Shown here: one piece after another, positions 26,197 through 34,527 of the stretch
Numbering within the stretch: position 1 is the first letter of the stretch
Layout of the letters: every line of letters begins with the position of its first letter
Assembly: GCA_964583615.1 (NCBI GenBank)
Contig: CAZOWM010000019.1
Location: forward strand, 1 to 64,000
Source of the DNA: CAZOWM01 sp964583615
GTDB taxonomy: Bacteria > Spirochaetota > B62-G9 > DRHN01
DNA length: 64,000 bases
Direction: 5' to 3'
Notes under the pieces: generated by a model
Told to the model about the DNA's origin: nothing
What the model saw: the letters and a program-made list of their open reading frames with translations, nothing else
Databases searched by the model: none
Program-made: the position numbers and the translations under genes

Positions 26197-27339
26197 TTAG
26201 AATTCCTTCTTCACCCAATCGAAGGGATCGACATATATTCCGTTTACCCAGAGTCCCCAGTGAAGATGGGGGCCTTCAACGATTCCCGTTGCTCCGATCT
26301 CCCCGACCTTTTCTCCTTTTTTCACAAAATTCCCTGCGTCTACCTCAAAAGAGCTGAGATGAAAAAAAAGCGAAAAGACACCTTGTCCGTGATCAATGAC
26401 CAGTGTGTACCCCGTTGTTATCCGCATGTCAGCAAACACGACAACTCCATGATTGGGGGCAACGACGTGGTCTCCGCGATTTCCTTTGAAATCGACTCCC
26501 CTGTGGAACCGAACAAAGGAGGGTTTGTTTTCTATGTAGTACAACCTTCGCTTTCCGAAAGGGGAAATAACGACGGGATTTTCAACCGGGTAGATAAACA
26601 CGCGTTCCCAGAGCGCATTTGATCGTTTCGTCGTGAGGATCCGATAGAGCAGTTTCTGTTCCTCTGTCTTCTTGGCAGACTTTTTGAGCAGATTGCGCAT
26701 CTGTTTTGCCAGAAACACTTTTCCTGTTTGCCGCGGAGTAGATTGAAGGTAAAAGGGGTACACAATTTCCGCCGACCCTTTTTTTTCGCTTTCACATCTA
26801 ATGACAAGTGCGTACCGTGCAGAAGGCATCTCTACGTCGAACCCGGTGAATGCGTGATATATCTTTTCGGAAATCTGGAAAAAATCCACGTCCTGTGTGA
26901 ATCCACCCTCATCCTTTATCGAGGAATATATTTTTGCACAAACGTCAGAAGGCCGAAGAACGACCTTTGTTGTATGACCCTGCGCGGGAAAAGGGGAGAA
27001 ATAAAACCGCAGATCAAGAAAGTCTTTATCCTCGGAATGTGCATGTTTTCCGTATGAAAGCACGGGGGCCTGCTGTAGTGTTGCCTTGCTGTATGCGTAG
27101 AGCTTGTGGTACACATTCCCATTTTTCAGTATAACCACGCTGTCTCTTCCCGTCCGGATGGTATCTCCATACCGAAGCTTTTCGTTTTTCCGGACGTGCG
27201 TGTATGTAGAGGAGTTCCGCTTCCAAACCACGTCTCCCCAATGGGACACAACGACGAACTCTTCCGAACAGACTGCTGTGTGCAGGAATACGAAAAAGAA
27301 GATGAAAAAGGCACAAAGGAGCGTTTTTCGTGAAAACAA
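26197..27339 (-). CDS. exported M23-family peptidase with FecR-like N-terminal domain
   Basis: The 380-residue protein has a signal peptide (about 1-25, ending TAVCSEEF). A FecR-like beta domain follows (about 27-110), with SHWGDVVWKR and YGDTIRTGRDSVVI. The C-terminal LytM/M23 domain (about 270-378) carries the zinc ligands HRGVDFKG and HLHWGLW. M23 enzymes cleave peptidoglycan cross-links in the periplasm. Here both the His-x3-Asp and His-x-His ligands are present, so it may be active. The start is TTG 27339 with a fairly distant GAGGAG. Confidence 0.82.
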   Translation of the reverse strand: MFSRKTLLCAFFIFFFVFLHTAVCSEEFVVVSHWGDVVWKRNSSTYTHVRKNEKLRYGDTIRTGRDSVVILKNGNVYHKLYAYSKATLQQAPVLSYGKHAHSEDKDFLDLRFYFSPFPAQGHTTKVVLRPSDVCAKIYSSIKDEGGFTQDVDFFQISEKIYHAFTGFDVEMPSARYALVIRCESEKKGSAEIVYPFYLQSTPRQTGKVFLAKQMRNLLKKSAKKTEEQKLLYRILTTKRSNALWERVFIYPVENPVVISPFGKRRLYYIENKPSFVRFHRGVDFKGNRGDHVVAPNHGVVVFADMRITTGYTLVIDHGQGVFSLFFHLSSFEVDAGNFVKKGEKVGEIGATGIVEGPHLHWGLWVNGIYVDPFDWVKKEF

Positions 27340-27375
27340 TGGGTGTGCTACTCCTCACAATAAAAACTGAACACT

Positions 27376-28680
27376 TTATGGATACAACCTATTTATCAGT
27401 CTCGGAAAAGGAATCGCCTCTCTCACGTGAGGGATATTACAGATCCAGGCAAGCAAACGCTCTATGCCGAGACCGAATCCTGAATGCGGAACACTTCCGT
27501 ATCTTCGTATATCGAGATACCACCTGTACGAATCAGGGTTGAACCCCTCCTCCTTTATCCGCTCAAGTAAAGAATGATAATCGTCATTTCTCTGCGACCC
27601 GCCAATAATCTCTCCATATCCTTCCGGGGCAATAAGGTCGTCATTGAGCACCGTTCTTGGGTCATCAGCATTCGGCTTCATGTAGAATGCCTTGATCTTT
27701 TTTGGATAATTGTATATAAAAACAGGCTTTTCGAAGCTTTCCGAAAGAGCCGTTTCCTCGTCTCCACCTATGTCCTCGCCCCATTCAATACGAAAACCCT
27801 TTCTGTTCAGAATGTCGATCGCTTCATCATAGGAAATTCGCGGAAATGGAGGAACTGCGCGTCGCAGAGGTTCAAGATCCCGGTTTAGATAAAGAAGTTC
27901 ACGGTCGCATTCCTCTACAATGCGGGAAACAACACAGTGGATCATATCCTCCTGCAGTTCCATATTTTTTTCCGAGTCGTAGAATGCAACCTCTGCTTCC
28001 AGCATCCAGAACTCCGCAAGGTGGCGTCTCGTCTTGGATTTTTCCGCTCGAAACGTTGGGCCGAGGCAGAACACCTTTTTAAATGCTGATGTCGCCGCCT
28101 CCAGATAGAGCTGTCCAGTCTGCGCCAGATATGCGCTTCCAAGATCGAAATACGCGGTCTCAAAGAGCGTCCCTGCGCTCTCGCCGATGGAACCGGTGAG
28201 TATGGGCGTATCTATGAGCACGTATCCGTTTTCATGAAAATACAAACGGAGCAACCGTACAAGTTCGCTTCGTATCCTTAGAATCGCAAGCTGCCTGCTT
28301 GACCGCAGCCAGAGATGGCGGTTCTCCATGAGAAAATCGACACCGTGTTCCTTTTTTGATATTGGATAATCATCTTCAGGAACATGAACGATCTCAAGGC
28401 CTATAACGCCAAGCTCGTATCCGTTCGGGGCCCGGCTATCTTCTCTGATGACCCCTTTTACCTTCACCGATGATTCGACCTTCAACTGCGAACAATCCTC
28501 AAAGACCTGTTCCGATACTTCTTTTTTCACCACAACGCACTGAATATTACCCGTTCCATCTCTCACCTCCATGAAAAAAAGCGATCCGCTCGACCGTAAA
28601 TGTCTTACCCATCCACAAACAACGACTTCCTTTCCCGCAAAGTCATGTGCATCAATAATCCGAAACTCCTCTTCAAGCAT
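27376..28680 (-). CDS. asnS: asparaginyl-tRNA synthetase
   Basis: AsnS charges tRNA-Asn directly. The 434-residue class II enzyme has the OB-fold anticodon domain at the N-terminus, NRHLWLRSS, the motif 2 segment FRAEKSKTRRHLAEF and the motif 3 segment GFGLGIERLLAW. These match AsnRS better than AspRS, which has an inserted GAD domain. The presence of AsnS means the organism need not make Asn-tRNA by amidation. It is followed on the minus strand by the M23 gene after 36 bp. Confidence 0.95.
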   Translation of the reverse strand: MLEEEFRIIDAHDFAGKEVVVCGWVRHLRSSGSLFFMEVRDGTGNIQCVVVKKEVSEQVFEDCSQLKVESSVKVKGVIREDSRAPNGYELGVIGLEIVHVPEDDYPISKKEHGVDFLMENRHLWLRSSRQLAILRIRSELVRLLRLYFHENGYVLIDTPILTGSIGESAGTLFETAYFDLGSAYLAQTGQLYLEAATSAFKKVFCLGPTFRAEKSKTRRHLAEFWMLEAEVAFYDSEKNMELQEDMIHCVVSRIVEECDRELLYLNRDLEPLRRAVPPFPRISYDEAIDILNRKGFRIEWGEDIGGDEETALSESFEKPVFIYNYPKKIKAFYMKPNADDPRTVLNDDLIAPEGYGEIIGGSQRNDDYHSLLERIKEEGFNPDSYRWYLDIRRYGSVPHSGFGLGIERLLAWICNIPHVREAIPFPRLINRLYP

Positions 28681-28717
28681 TCCGACTCTCCATTATCACA
28701 TAGTGAAAAAATTCCTT

Positions 28718-28746
28718 AGAAAATCGCCTGCTCTGCTGAGCAGGCG
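28718..28746 (-). terminator. terminator after map
   Basis: A perfect 9-bp stem CGCCTGCTC/GAGCAGGCG with a 4-nt loop (plus-strand arms 28725-28733 and 28738-28746) is followed on the minus strand by ATTTTCT. It ends the map transcript and separates it from asnS. Confidence 0.8.
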
Positions 28747-28769
28747 GAGGGAAAACAGCGGATTTCTGA

Positions 28770-29516
28770 CTACACAAGAGTAAGTATTTCCGGCTCACCA
28801 TCTCTGACGAGGATTGTGTGCTCGAAATGCGCGGAGCACCCACCATCCTTTGTTACCACAGTCCAGTTATCCTTTTTCACCACAACCTCAAACGCATTTT
28901 CATTGACCATCGGTTCTATCGCAAGCGTCATACCCGAAAAGAGTCGGGGGCCTCTTCCGGGCGTTTTGTAGTTGGGGATTGGGGGTTCTTCATGCAGTTT
29001 TTTCCCCACACCGTGCCCGACAAAATCTCGAACCACGGAAAACCCGTTTTTCTCAACGTGATTCTGTACAGCCTGAGAAATATCCGATACATGATTATTG
29101 TGCACTGCCTGTGCGATTCCCAGGTAGAGCGCCTCCTCAGTGACACGCAGCAGTTGTGCCTTTTGTGCAGATATCTGCCCCACCGGGATGGTGATGGCTG
29201 CATCCCCGATATACCCTGATTTGTTCACTCCCACATCGACGCTCAAGATATCACCTTCCCTCAGTCTGTAGGGTCCGGGGATCCCGTGAATCACCTCATC
29301 GTTCACCGAAGCGCAAATGGAAGCGGGAAACCCGTTATAATTTTTAAATGCCGGTGTAGCCCCTCTTTTTTTTATGAACGCTTCCGCCTTCTCATCGAGC
29401 CATCCCGTGGTGACTCCTTCTTTCGTAATCTCGCGCAGGTATTGAAGCAGTTCACCTACTATCCTGCATGCATGTCTGATATACATGATCTCGCTGCTGT
29501 TCTTGAGCTCATGCAT
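28770..29516 (-). CDS. map: methionine aminopeptidase type I
   Basis: Map removes the N-terminal Met of new proteins. From ATG 29516 the product is about 248 residues and carries the metal ligands in VDVGVNKSGYIGDAA (two Asp), GHGVGKKLHEEPPIPN (His), EPMVNE (Glu) and EHTILV (Glu). The start is preceded by AAGGAAGG and overlaps the end of the bactofilin gene by 8 bp, so translation is coupled. The gene closes the signalling cluster and has a strong terminator. Confidence 0.95.
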   Translation of the reverse strand: MHELKNSSEIMYIRHACRIVGELLQYLREITKEGVTTGWLDEKAEAFIKKRGATPAFKNYNGFPASICASVNDEVIHGIPGPYRLREGDILSVDVGVNKSGYIGDAAITIPVGQISAQKAQLLRVTEEALYLGIAQAVHNNHVSDISQAVQNHVEKNGFSVVRDFVGHGVGKKLHEEPPIPNYKTPGRGPRLFSGMTLAIEPMVNENAFEVVVKKDNWTVVTKDGGCSAHFEHTILVRDGEPEILTLV

Positions 29517-29967
29517 CTTCCGCGCCTTCCTTATCTTCTGTACTCTTCCCTGTTTTGGGACCGAGCATATCTTCGATTTTCGGTCCGGTACTGTATGATT
29601 CTTCAATAATGTTCTTTATGCTTTTCTTTTGTCCCGCACTTATGGAGATTTCCCCCTGGAAAACGACGCCTTCCTCTACATTGACCTTTGGTGCCCTGAC
29701 ATTGCCGAGTATACGTCCGGTTGAAAGCAGTGAAACCTCCTCCTCGGCTTCGATGTTTCCAATGACCGTGCCGCCAACAGTGACATTTTTTGCAGTGATA
29801 TCGGTCTTTACTTTTCCCATTCCACCGACGATCAGATGGTCACGGGTCTTTACCTCGCCCTCAAAGCGTCCGTCGATCTGAAGAGACCCGTTTATATAAA
29901 ATTTGCCTTCAAAGATCGATCCTTCCCCAATAACACTGTTGAGTTGCGATTCATTCTTTGTCGCCAT
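29509..29967 (-). CDS. bactofilin (polymer-forming cytoskeletal protein)
   Basis: The product, about 152 residues, has the bactofilin right-handed beta-helix core (residues about 8-105) with regular Gly-rich repeats such as IDGRFEGEVKTRDHLIVGG and short charged ends. Bactofilins polymerise without nucleotide on the membrane or poles and affect cell shape and stalk or flagellar placement. The start is ATG 29967 behind AGGTG. It lies directly after the PilZ gene (31 bp) and overlaps map. Confidence 0.93.
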   Translation of the reverse strand: MATKNESQLNSVIGEGSIFEGKFYINGSLQIDGRFEGEVKTRDHLIVGGMGKVKTDITAKNVTVGGTVIGNIEAEEEVSLLSTGRILGNVRAPKVNVEEGVVFQGEISISAGQKKSIKNIIEESYSTGPKIEDMLGPKTGKSTEDKEGAEDA

Positions 29968-29998
29968 AGAGTAATTCACCTTTCCGCGTGCGAGATTT

Positions 29999-31198
29999 TT
30001 AAAGAGGGACCTCTCTCTTTACCAAACTTTCTATGTATTTGATGTCTTCCTCGTTGATTTCCTGGAATTTTACTCCATACTCTGAGGCATTTTCATCAAT
30101 CCTGTACACGACCCCTCTTGCCTCGATCTGCCTCGCTGGAAACTTTATAGACATCTGCAGCACAGTGTTCACTATTATATACTGCTTGATTCGCAATGCT
30201 TCGATTTTGAACAACAGCCCCCCCGCACTGATATTCACGACAGGTATGCCGAAATCCTGGCCATTTTCAAGCCGAAAGTAGTTGTATTTCGCAAGTGCCT
30301 CAACGAGTATGCTCCCGTAGTTGGAAGTGCGCAATGCAAATGGCTGTTTGATGCTTCTATGGTAATCAACATCGTTTATAAGCCGTATGTACCCAACGAT
30401 CTCGCCTTCGAGAAGAAGCGGTATGAGGCACTCGGAGAAAACCCGGTTGTCCCTTTTTTGCTGAAGGAGGTCAAGCAATGTTCCTTCCGCCTTCTTGCGC
30501 GGGATTCCATGAGAAATCAGGTGTGCGAATGCCCCTGAAACGGTGAGAATTTCGGCTTCAGTGAAACGGCGCTCTGTCAATCTGTCCTCATAGGAGTTGT
30601 TGATCAGAAATATCTTTTTCGTATCTTTCAAGAGCTGTTCTTCAGAAGAGAGTGGCTGCCCGGGTTTGAACACCTTGAGTTGAAAGTGTTGTGCGTATTC
30701 AGAAACAAGCTGTTTTATTCCTTTGAGAATCTTGTCAACGGCAGGCTGGGGCTTTTTGATTTCTTTGTAAATATTTCTTTCATCGAGAAGAGAGGAGGTT
30801 TCGAAATCCCGTTTCTCAGATCGGATCATGATCTTCATTTTCAAGAACACCTTCCCAAGCACATAGACCCGCTCATACTTCCGGACCATATTCTTGTTTA
30901 TCTTATCGGGAATGATAAGGTGCAGCCTCCCCTCATCGAGTTGCTGCGCGGTTGATGTGAAATAGTGGTAGTTGTTGTGAAAGATGAAGTTCGTTTTTAT
31001 TTGTCCATCCATATCTCCGATAAATGGCGAATCCATTCTTACCGTAATCGATTCATCATCGTATTCTTCTATAAACCCTCTGTATTCGATTCCATTGATG
31101 ATGATGTTGAGCGGTTCCTTCAGTTTCATAAGTTTCTGAAAGATCAGTTTTTTCTCAAGGAAACTGGTCACGAGCATCTTCTTCGGTATTACACCCAT
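29999..31198 (-). CDS. c-di-GMP-binding protein with split PilZ domain
   Basis: The 399-residue protein has an N-terminal YcgR-like domain (about 20-100), then the PilZ RxxxR motif in VRKYERVYV (Arg106, Arg110), and much later the NxSxxG motif VNISAGGL (322-327) with the usual closing strands GVVYRID and YGVKFQEI. Between the two motifs lies about 200 residues, including a GAF-like segment (about 190-275). Both c-di-GMP contact motifs are intact, so binding is likely. It follows the cyclase gene by 2 bp, and probably acts as the c-di-GMP effector of this cluster. Confidence 0.78.
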   Translation of the reverse strand: MGVIPKKMLVTSFLEKKLIFQKLMKLKEPLNIIINGIEYRGFIEEYDDESITVRMDSPFIGDMDGQIKTNFIFHNNYHYFTSTAQQLDEGRLHLIIPDKINKNMVRKYERVYVLGKVFLKMKIMIRSEKRDFETSSLLDERNIYKEIKKPQPAVDKILKGIKQLVSEYAQHFQLKVFKPGQPLSSEEQLLKDTKKIFLINNSYEDRLTERRFTEAEILTVSGAFAHLISHGIPRKKAEGTLLDLLQQKRDNRVFSECLIPLLLEGEIVGYIRLINDVDYHRSIKQPFALRTSNYGSILVEALAKYNYFRLENGQDFGIPVVNISAGGLLFKIEALRIKQYIIVNTVLQMSIKFPARQIEARGVVYRIDENASEYGVKFQEINEEDIKYIESLVKREVPL

Positions 31199-31200
31199 CC

Positions 31201-33435
31201 CTATATTTCTTTTTCTCCTCTGCTTTTGAACCGTTCCGAAAGAATCTTCAGGTATACATCAACAATTTCCGGATCATATTTCTTTCCACTGTTCTGTTTG
31301 AGCATTTTCATCGCTTCTTCTTCGGGATAAGACTCCCGAAAGGGCCTATCTGAAATAAGCGCATGGTAGTTGTCGACCACACAGACAATCCGTGCCCAGA
31401 GGGGAATATCCCTCCCCTTCAGTCCGTCCGGATACCCACTTCCATCCCAGAACTCATGATGATGCCGCACGAGATCAACCCCTTCCTTGAAAAGATTAAG
31501 CTTTTTTTGCAAGTACTCAGCACCACGCAACACATGACTTTTTACCACATCGAATTCCTCAGGAGAAAGCCGCTCTTTTTTGTTGAAGATTTTTTCATCC
31601 AGACCGATTCTACCCACATCGATGAGGATTGCCGATGCCCTGATCTTGATCAGGTCCTCCGCAGAGAAACCCAGTTCTTTTCCGATGAGCTCTGTATCGC
31701 GGGCAATGTTGAGGAAATGACCGCTTATATAGGGCTCGCGCTTCTCGACTGCATTGAGATATTTACTCGCAATGAGCTCTTTTACAAGGTACACCTCGAC
31801 GGGTTTTTCCCTGCCCTTCACGCTTATGGCGCTGAGATAGTGGGCTTCTACGAAATATTTCACCTCCTCATAAACTTCCTTTGTAACCACTATCTGTCCT
31901 CTGCCAGCAAACCCTTCCAGTCTCGAAGCAGTATTGACCACATCGCCGATAACCGTGTAGTCCATCCTGTCCACGGATCCCATGTTGCCGGAAATGACAT
32001 AGCCCGTGTTTATCCCCACACCGATCTCAACCTTTTCAAATCCCTCTTCCTGACGCTCTCTGTTCAGCTCATCCACGTAGTTCTGCATCTCGATCGCGGC
32101 AACAACAGCCCTTTCCGTATCGTTGTAGTGGGCAATAGGAGCGCCGAAAACGGCCATGACACAATCACCGATATACTTGTCGAGAGTTCCTTCGTATTTG
32201 AACACCACATCCGTGAGTCCCGAAAGGTATGTGTTCAGCAGATCAACAACGTCTTCCGGTCGCATCTTCTCCGTCATTGTGGTAAAACCCCTTATATCAG
32301 CAAAGAGCACGGTAATCTTTCGCCGTTCGCCTCCAAGCTTTATCTGCTCGGGATCGGACATGATGCCATCCACGAGCTGATGTGAAACATAACGGGAAAA
32401 CGCATACCTGAGGTTTGAGAGTTTCGAATTTTCAATGGCCATCACCATCTGATTCGAGATCATCTGGATTGAATCGAAGACCTTCGACGGATAAGGCTGA
32501 AGATTTATCCGCTCTCCCAAGGACAGAATTCCGATCAGCCCATTCTTCAAAAGAAGAGGAAACAACACGCTGCTCTCGAGGTGCTCCAGGACTTCCTTCT
32601 CCTCAAGCGTCAAATCCTTAGAAATGTTCGTAACCTCGATCGGTATCCTCGTACTCCGAAGCTCCTTTACGAAGGAGGCCCTGTCGGAGAAATGAATCTT
32701 CTCAAACTGCTTCTTCGGAATTCCTCGCGAGGCAACGACCGCATATTCGGTGTTGTTTTCATTTGTCGAAAGAAGAATAACCGCAGTCTTGCTCAGGGAT
32801 CGCCCCATAACATTGAGGAGATAACTTCCAAAAAAGTCTTCCTTCCCCAGCGAAGTGAGGTCCACTCCAATTCCTGATATCTCCTTCAGGTCAAAGGCTT
32901 TCATGCGCAGCTCTCTTCCCTCGCCGCTTGTGTGTTTCTTTGCCGTCATGATGTACAGCATCCTGAGCTCAACGGCATGGCAGAGGGAGGAGACAAAATC
33001 GATTTCCTCCTTGTCGATTCTTTCGAGAATTTTCCCTCCCCAGAGAACAGAAAAATGAGTAATCTGGTCCCTTCGATCATTGGGGATTATGAGAAAAGAG
33101 GTTTCTATGTCGATTGTTTGACCGCCGATTTTTTCAAAAAGAAACCGAATACCCTTCTGATCGATTACGCTCCAGTCCAGTTTTTTTATCTCTTCGATGA
33201 ATCTCGGGTCGAGAAAAAAGGGGAGTATGTGCTTTACCGTGCTGTCAATCATCGCGGATTCATAAATCTTGCTTACACCCAGATCGATGAACGCATACTG
33301 AACACTTTCGCCGAGAGTGGAGGAGATTGCCTTTGAAACCAGCGGTGGAATGTCTTGCGCCTTGTTGATTCTGAGTATTTCCCTGGTTGTCTTTTCTACT
33401 GTCGTTATATAGTTTGCGAGTTTGGTTTCGATCAT
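31201..33435 (-). CDS. GAF-adenylate cyclase-HD-GYP-like hybrid protein
   Basis: The 744-residue soluble protein has a GAF-like sensor region (about 195-340), a class III nucleotide cyclase (about 370-550) and a C-terminal HD-GYP-like domain (about 565-735). Cyclase residues Asp380, Asp424, Lys420, Asp492, Asn501 and Arg505 are all present, which fits adenylate cyclase. In the HD-GYP part, DGSGYP is kept, but the HD His is replaced: AILIDVGRIG has Ile605 where His is expected, next to Asp606. It should make cAMP; phosphodiesterase activity is doubtful. Its own promoter (33505-33533) precedes it. Confidence 0.85.
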   Translation of the reverse strand: MIETKLANYITTVEKTTREILRINKAQDIPPLVSKAISSTLGESVQYAFIDLGVSKIYESAMIDSTVKHILPFFLDPRFIEEIKKLDWSVIDQKGIRFLFEKIGGQTIDIETSFLIIPNDRRDQITHFSVLWGGKILERIDKEEIDFVSSLCHAVELRMLYIMTAKKHTSGEGRELRMKAFDLKEISGIGVDLTSLGKEDFFGSYLLNVMGRSLSKTAVILLSTNENNTEYAVVASRGIPKKQFEKIHFSDRASFVKELRSTRIPIEVTNISKDLTLEEKEVLEHLESSVLFPLLLKNGLIGILSLGERINLQPYPSKVFDSIQMISNQMVMAIENSKLSNLRYAFSRYVSHQLVDGIMSDPEQIKLGGERRKITVLFADIRGFTTMTEKMRPEDVVDLLNTYLSGLTDVVFKYEGTLDKYIGDCVMAVFGAPIAHYNDTERAVVAAIEMQNYVDELNRERQEEGFEKVEIGVGINTGYVISGNMGSVDRMDYTVIGDVVNTASRLEGFAGRGQIVVTKEVYEEVKYFVEAHYLSAISVKGREKPVEVYLVKELIASKYLNAVEKREPYISGHFLNIARDTELIGKELGFSAEDLIKIRASAILIDVGRIGLDEKIFNKKERLSPEEFDVVKSHVLRGAEYLQKKLNLFKEGVDLVRHHHEFWDGSGYPDGLKGRDIPLWARIVCVVDNYHALISDRPFRESYPEEEAMKMLKQNSGKKYDPEIVDVYLKILSERFKSRGEKEI

Positions 33436-33504
33436 GTGATCACCCCGTCAGGAGGTGAGTATCAAAAGAGAAACACCCCGGAATTACGGTTTTGTTCCTC
33501 CTTA

Positions 33505-33533
33505 ATGTATAAATATTCTGATAAACTTTCAAT
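33505..33533 (-). promoter_or_regulatory. promoter of the cyclase-PilZ-bactofilin operon
   Basis: On the minus strand TTGAAA (33533-33528) and TACATT (33510-33505) lie 17 bp apart, with a leader of about 60 nt before the cyclase. The STAS gene upstream therefore need not share the transcript. Confidence 0.5.
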
Positions 33534-33623
33534 ACTGTTTTTATTTTCGGCTATTTCATACCCGGTATGCTGTACAATTGAAGAAAAGAAATCTTTCGGG
33601 GATGGAGGTGAGTACTGTTGAGT

Positions 33624-34343
33624 TTACCTGTTCTTTTTTAACGCAAGTTCAAATCGTTTCTGCCTGTCCATGAGGTCCATCTCTCTCAGTTCCCTCTTTA
33701 CCGCTCCCCCGCTTGCCCGTGCTCCGCCGTACTGAGGAAGTTTCAATGCTTTGATGATTTCCCTGACTTCAAAGTAAGGATTATCAAAAATGACGTTGAG
33801 TATTCGTTTTCCAAGTTCTGTATTCGCAATGGAGTACGGATCCCCGGAGGTAGCGTGAGCAACCGACCGTGATGCTTGTGCATGTTCCGGCTTTACCTCC
33901 TGTCTCGGGGCAGATTCCCTCTGCTGATCAGGTTTCTGTGCGGAAATCTGCGGTCGTGACGGTTTGGGGGGCTCAGCTTTTCTTTTTTCCCCGGTAAAGC
34001 TGAAAACTGCATCCTCAAGGTTGTTAAAAGATTTCAGAATGGAAGAGAATTCCATCAGCTCGTATACGTCATACACGTCCGAAGACATATTAATGAGCAC
34101 GAGATCTCCGTTGTTCTCACGGATCTCCCGTATTTCACTAACGAATACTCCCCATCCTGCGCTGCTCACATAATCGATGTTTTCGAGATTTACGATAATC
34201 TTGTACTTGTTCAGCGCGAGCTGTTCTTCCAGCTTTTTTTCAAGATCAGGCGCAGTAGTCGTATCGATAAAGCCGCGAGCAGAGATGATTGCAATGTCGT
34301 CTCCATCGCCTGTATATGAAACGTCAACTTGGATGTCTGGCAT
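33624..34343 (-). CDS. STAS anti-anti-sigma factor with unrecognised C-terminal domain
   Basis: The first about 115 residues are a STAS domain (DYVSSAGWG; Ser61 is the likely phosphorylation site). A Pro/Gln/Lys-rich linker (about 120-165) follows. The last 65 residues (175-239) form an extra helical domain ending LKLPQYGGARASGGAVKREL and RQKRFELALKKNR in part. The same domain lies at the end of the neighbouring kinase/phosphatase (29% identity over 63 residues, no gaps, by hand). The protein is the likely phosphoserine substrate and antagonist of that partner. AGGAGG lies before the start. Confidence 0.83.
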   Translation of the reverse strand: MPDIQVDVSYTGDGDDIAIISARGFIDTTTAPDLEKKLEEQLALNKYKIIVNLENIDYVSSAGWGVFVSEIREIRENNGDLVLINMSSDVYDVYELMEFSSILKSFNNLEDAVFSFTGEKRKAEPPKPSRPQISAQKPDQQRESAPRQEVKPEHAQASRSVAHATSGDPYSIANTELGKRILNVIFDNPYFEVREIIKALKLPQYGGARASGGAVKRELREMDLMDRQKRFELALKKNR

Positions 34344-34527
34344 TCAATCCTCCTCAACTTTTTACACATACAATTATTACTAAATCCACTTCAAAATTCA
34401 ACAGAAAAAGATAGAATCTTTCTCTTTTACGAACTCAATGTACGCGCCACCGGTATACAGAAGAGCACTCGCGACTTACATCTTTAAGTATAGCACACAT
34501 TTATAATTTTTGCGATATTCTGTGCCC

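Noticed and set aside
31363..32385. Long plus-strand open frame of 340 codons
   Set aside because: It lies antisense to the cyclase gene, whose conserved catalytic residues are on the minus strand. Its product has no family-like motif.
33450..33615. GGAGGTGAGTA found twice about 150 bp apart on the plus strand
   Set aside because: Similar GGAGGTGAG strings occur inside the ABC permease and exbD genes. There is no array or symmetric spacing, so it is probably chance.
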